Part shown: piece by piece, positions 7,050 through 8,318 of the stretch
How positions within the stretch are numbered: position 1 is the first letter of the stretch
Layout: every line of letters starts with the position of its first letter
Assembly (NCBI GenBank): GCA_024689285.1
Contig: JAILDR010000031.1
Span: 1-8,318 of the forward strand
DNA: 8,318 bases
Reading direction: 5' to 3'
Source: Bacteroidales bacterium
GTDB lineage: Bacteria; Bacteroidota; Bacteroidia; Bacteroidales; F082
Made by a program: the position numbers and the translations under genes
The notes under the pieces: model-generated
Told to the model about the DNA's origin: nothing
What the model saw: only the letters and a program-made list of their open reading frames with translations
Databases searched by the model: none

Positions 7050-7057
7050 CAAAAGTA
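7050..7057 (-). promoter_or_regulatory. Putative -7 box for the minus-strand operon
   Basis: The plus strand reads CAAAAGTA, which is TACTTTTG on the minus strand and matches TAnnTTTG exactly. It is the same octamer as the tRNA-Lys -7 box. It would give a leader of roughly 15-20 bases before the FtsB-like ATG at 7026. No good -33 TTTG is seen at the expected distance, so this is a single-element call. Confidence 0.6.
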
Positions 7058-7101
7058 ACATTTTCCCTTGTTTTGGAGTGGATGTGATGTATTAATTTTC
7101 A

Positions 7102-7109
7102 TATTTTTG
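7102..7109 (+). promoter_or_regulatory. Putative -7 box for ridA
   Basis: TATTTTTG at 7102-7109 matches TAnnTTTG exactly and equals the octamer upstream of the YpfJ-type gene. It lies 32 bases before the ridA ATG, which gives a leader of about 25 bases. TTTG at 7072-7075 is 26 bases upstream, too far for a standard -33 element. Confidence 0.62.
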
Positions 7110-7141
7110 CAATCTCGATTAACAACTAAAATTCAAATACA

Positions 7142-7516
7142 ATGAAAAAAGCTATCGCAACAACAAAGGCTCCTGGAGCCATCGGCCCTTATAGTCAGGC
7201 CATTGAAGCTAACGGAATGGTGTTTATCTCAGGCCAACTGCCCATCAATCCCGAGACGGGTGTGATGCCCGAAGGTGTCGCAGCCCAGACCGAACAAAGC
7301 ATGAAAAATCTCGAAGCCATCCTCAACGAGGCGGGGTGTACTTTCGACAACGTGGTTAAATCAACCTGCTATCTGGCCGACATGAGCTATTTTGGCGAAA
7401 TGAACGCCGTTTATGCCAAGTATTTTAGTGGCGATTGTCCCGCCCGCGCCGCTTTCGCCGTGAAGGAATTGCCCAAGAAGGCTCTCGTTGAAATCGAAAT
7501 GATTGCCGCGAAATGA
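7142..7516 (+). CDS. ridA: RidA family reactive intermediate/imine deaminase
   Basis: This 124-residue cytoplasmic protein of the RidA/YjgF/UK114 family would hydrolyse reactive 2-aminoacrylate and related imines from Ser/Thr dehydration to 2-oxo acids plus ammonia. The family pattern is complete: APGAIGPYSQAIEANGMVFI near the N-terminus with Y17, SGQLPINPETG at 30-40, and the C-terminal active-site segment CPARAAFAVKELPKKALVEI. R102 is the carboxylate-binding arginine of true RidA proteins, and E117 is in the position of the conserved glutamate. Having both supports genuine deaminase activity rather than a distant Rid subgroup. Family members are usually trimers. The stop overlaps the next start as ATGA, so it is coupled to the hydroxyacid dehydrogenase. 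Confidence 0.95.
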   Translation: MKKAIATTKAPGAIGPYSQAIEANGMVFISGQLPINPETGVMPEGVAAQTEQSMKNLEAILNEAGCTFDNVVKSTCYLADMSYFGEMNAVYAKYFSGDCPARAAFAVKELPKKALVEIEMIAAK

Positions 7517-8318
7517 AAATCGTCTTTCTTGAACCGCTGGGCTTGAAAGTCCAGCAGATTGAGGCCGCTTGCGAGGGACTGAAGAAGGTGGGTCATGAGG
7601 TCGTCATCTACCCCGACCGTAATGAGAATCTCGAGGTGTTGAAACAACGTGCCGAAGGTGCCGAGGTGATTATCGAGAGCAATATCCCGCTGCGCAAGGA
7701 CTTTCTGGACGCCTGCCCCAAGCTGAAGATGCTTTCCATCGCCTTTACGGGCTTGGATCATATTGATATGGAAGAGTGCCAGCGTCGCGGTATCCTCGTG
7801 AAGAACGCCGCAGGCTATAGCACCGAGGCTGTGGCCGAACTGGCTGTCGCCATGATGATAGACCTCTACCGCAAAGTCGTTGAGAACGATGCGATTACCC
7901 GCCAATGCAGTTGCAAGGGCATTATGCCTGGACGCGAAATTGGAGGCAAGACCATCGGCATCATCGGTATGGGCAACATCGGGCAGCGTGTGGCTAAGTT
8001 GGCGAATGCGTTCGGCTGCAAGGTGCTGGCCTGGAACCGAACCCCGAAGCAAATCGAGGGTGTGACTTTTGTCGATAAGGAAACCCTGCTGAAAGAATCA
8101 GACATCGTCACTTTGCATATCGCTTTGAACTCCGAGACCCGCGACTTCATCACGGAGAAGGAATTTGCCTTGATGAAACCGAGTGCCATACTTATTAATA
8201 CAGCACGTGGCCCCGTGGTAAACGAGCAGGCTTTGGCCAAAGCCCTGAAGGAAGGAAAGATAGCAGGTGCGGCTACCGATGTCTACGGCATCGAGCCGCC
8301 TTTGAAGCCTGAGAATCC
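7513..8318 (+). CDS. D-isomer-specific 2-hydroxyacid dehydrogenase, 3' partial
   Basis: The reading frame starts at the ATG overlapping the ridA stop and stays open to the window edge: 268 codons plus two bases, against roughly 310-330 residues for single-module family members. It would oxidise a D-2-hydroxy acid, or reduce a 2-oxo acid, with NAD(P). The N-terminal catalytic part begins MKIVFLEPLG, and an interdomain region contains AELAVAMMIDLYR. A Rossmann signature, GMGNIG (residues 152-157), follows in KTIGIIGMGNIGQRV. Catalytic R232 is in NTARGPVV and the likely catalytic glutamate, E261, is in DVYGIEPP. The catalytic His that completes the triad would lie just past the edge. Phosphoglycerate, glycerate or hydroxypyruvate could be the substrate, but sequence alone does not decide. 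Confidence 0.92.
   Translation, partial: MKIVFLEPLGLKVQQIEAACEGLKKVGHEVVIYPDRNENLEVLKQRAEGAEVIIESNIPLRKDFLDACPKLKMLSIAFTGLDHIDMEECQRRGILVKNAAGYSTEAVAELAVAMMIDLYRKVVENDAITRQCSCKGIMPGREIGGKTIGIIGMGNIGQRVAKLANAFGCKVLAWNRTPKQIEGVTFVDKETLLKESDIVTLHIALNSETRDFITEKEFALMKPSAILINTARGPVVNEQALAKALKEGKIAGAATDVYGIEPPLKPEN

Noticed and set aside
7411..8240. Minus-strand frames opposite ridA and the dehydrogenase
   Set aside because: Both are shadows of strongly conserved plus-strand genes, and their translations match no family I recognise.

Overview
The window looks like ordinary chromosome from a member of the Bacteroidota, probably the order Bacteroidales. Upstream elements of the form TAnnTTTG (the Bacteroidetes -7 box) precede several genes. 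Shine-Dalgarno sequences are not evident. The families present are typical of the phylum: a DUF5686 outer-membrane protein with an N-terminal carboxypeptidase-like regulatory domain, a LytS/LytTR two-component pair, a lipoprotein ApbE and a short DivIC/FtsB-like protein. Species cannot be named from the sequence alone.

Layout. Bases 1-208 hold no gene. They carry a cluster of small GTA-loop palindromes and a probable promoter. Bases 209-2988 (+) encode a YpfJ-type membrane-anchored zinc metallopeptidase, then a four-helix LytS-like histidine kinase and a LytTR response regulator separated by only 6 bp. Bases 2989-3110 are AT-rich and end in a good promoter for a tRNA-Lys(CTT) at 3111-3183, which is followed by a clear intrinsic terminator. 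On the minus strand, from 7026 down to 3260, a probable operon encodes the FtsB/DivIC-like protein, the DUF5686 outer-membrane protein (ATGA overlap) and ApbE (21 bp gap). A divergent intergenic region (7027-7141) carries one -7 box on each strand. On the plus strand, ridA (7142-7516) overlaps by ATGA a D-2-hydroxyacid dehydrogenase that runs off the right edge of the window.

Functional reading. The kinase and regulator form one signalling pair, and the peptidase just upstream may or may not share their transcript. The minus-strand operon is envelope-directed: an inner-membrane division-type protein, an outer-membrane barrel and an exported flavin transferase. No ApbE substrate (NqrC/RnfG type) is visible nearby. 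RidA and the dehydrogenase are translationally coupled, which suggests a shared metabolic context in 2-oxo, 2-hydroxy or imino acid handling.

I found no CRISPR array, insertion sequence, phage gene, toxin-antitoxin pair or recognisable defence system. The least explained item is the palindrome cluster at the left edge. The rest is well described at family level, although the DUF5686 protein has no settled function.
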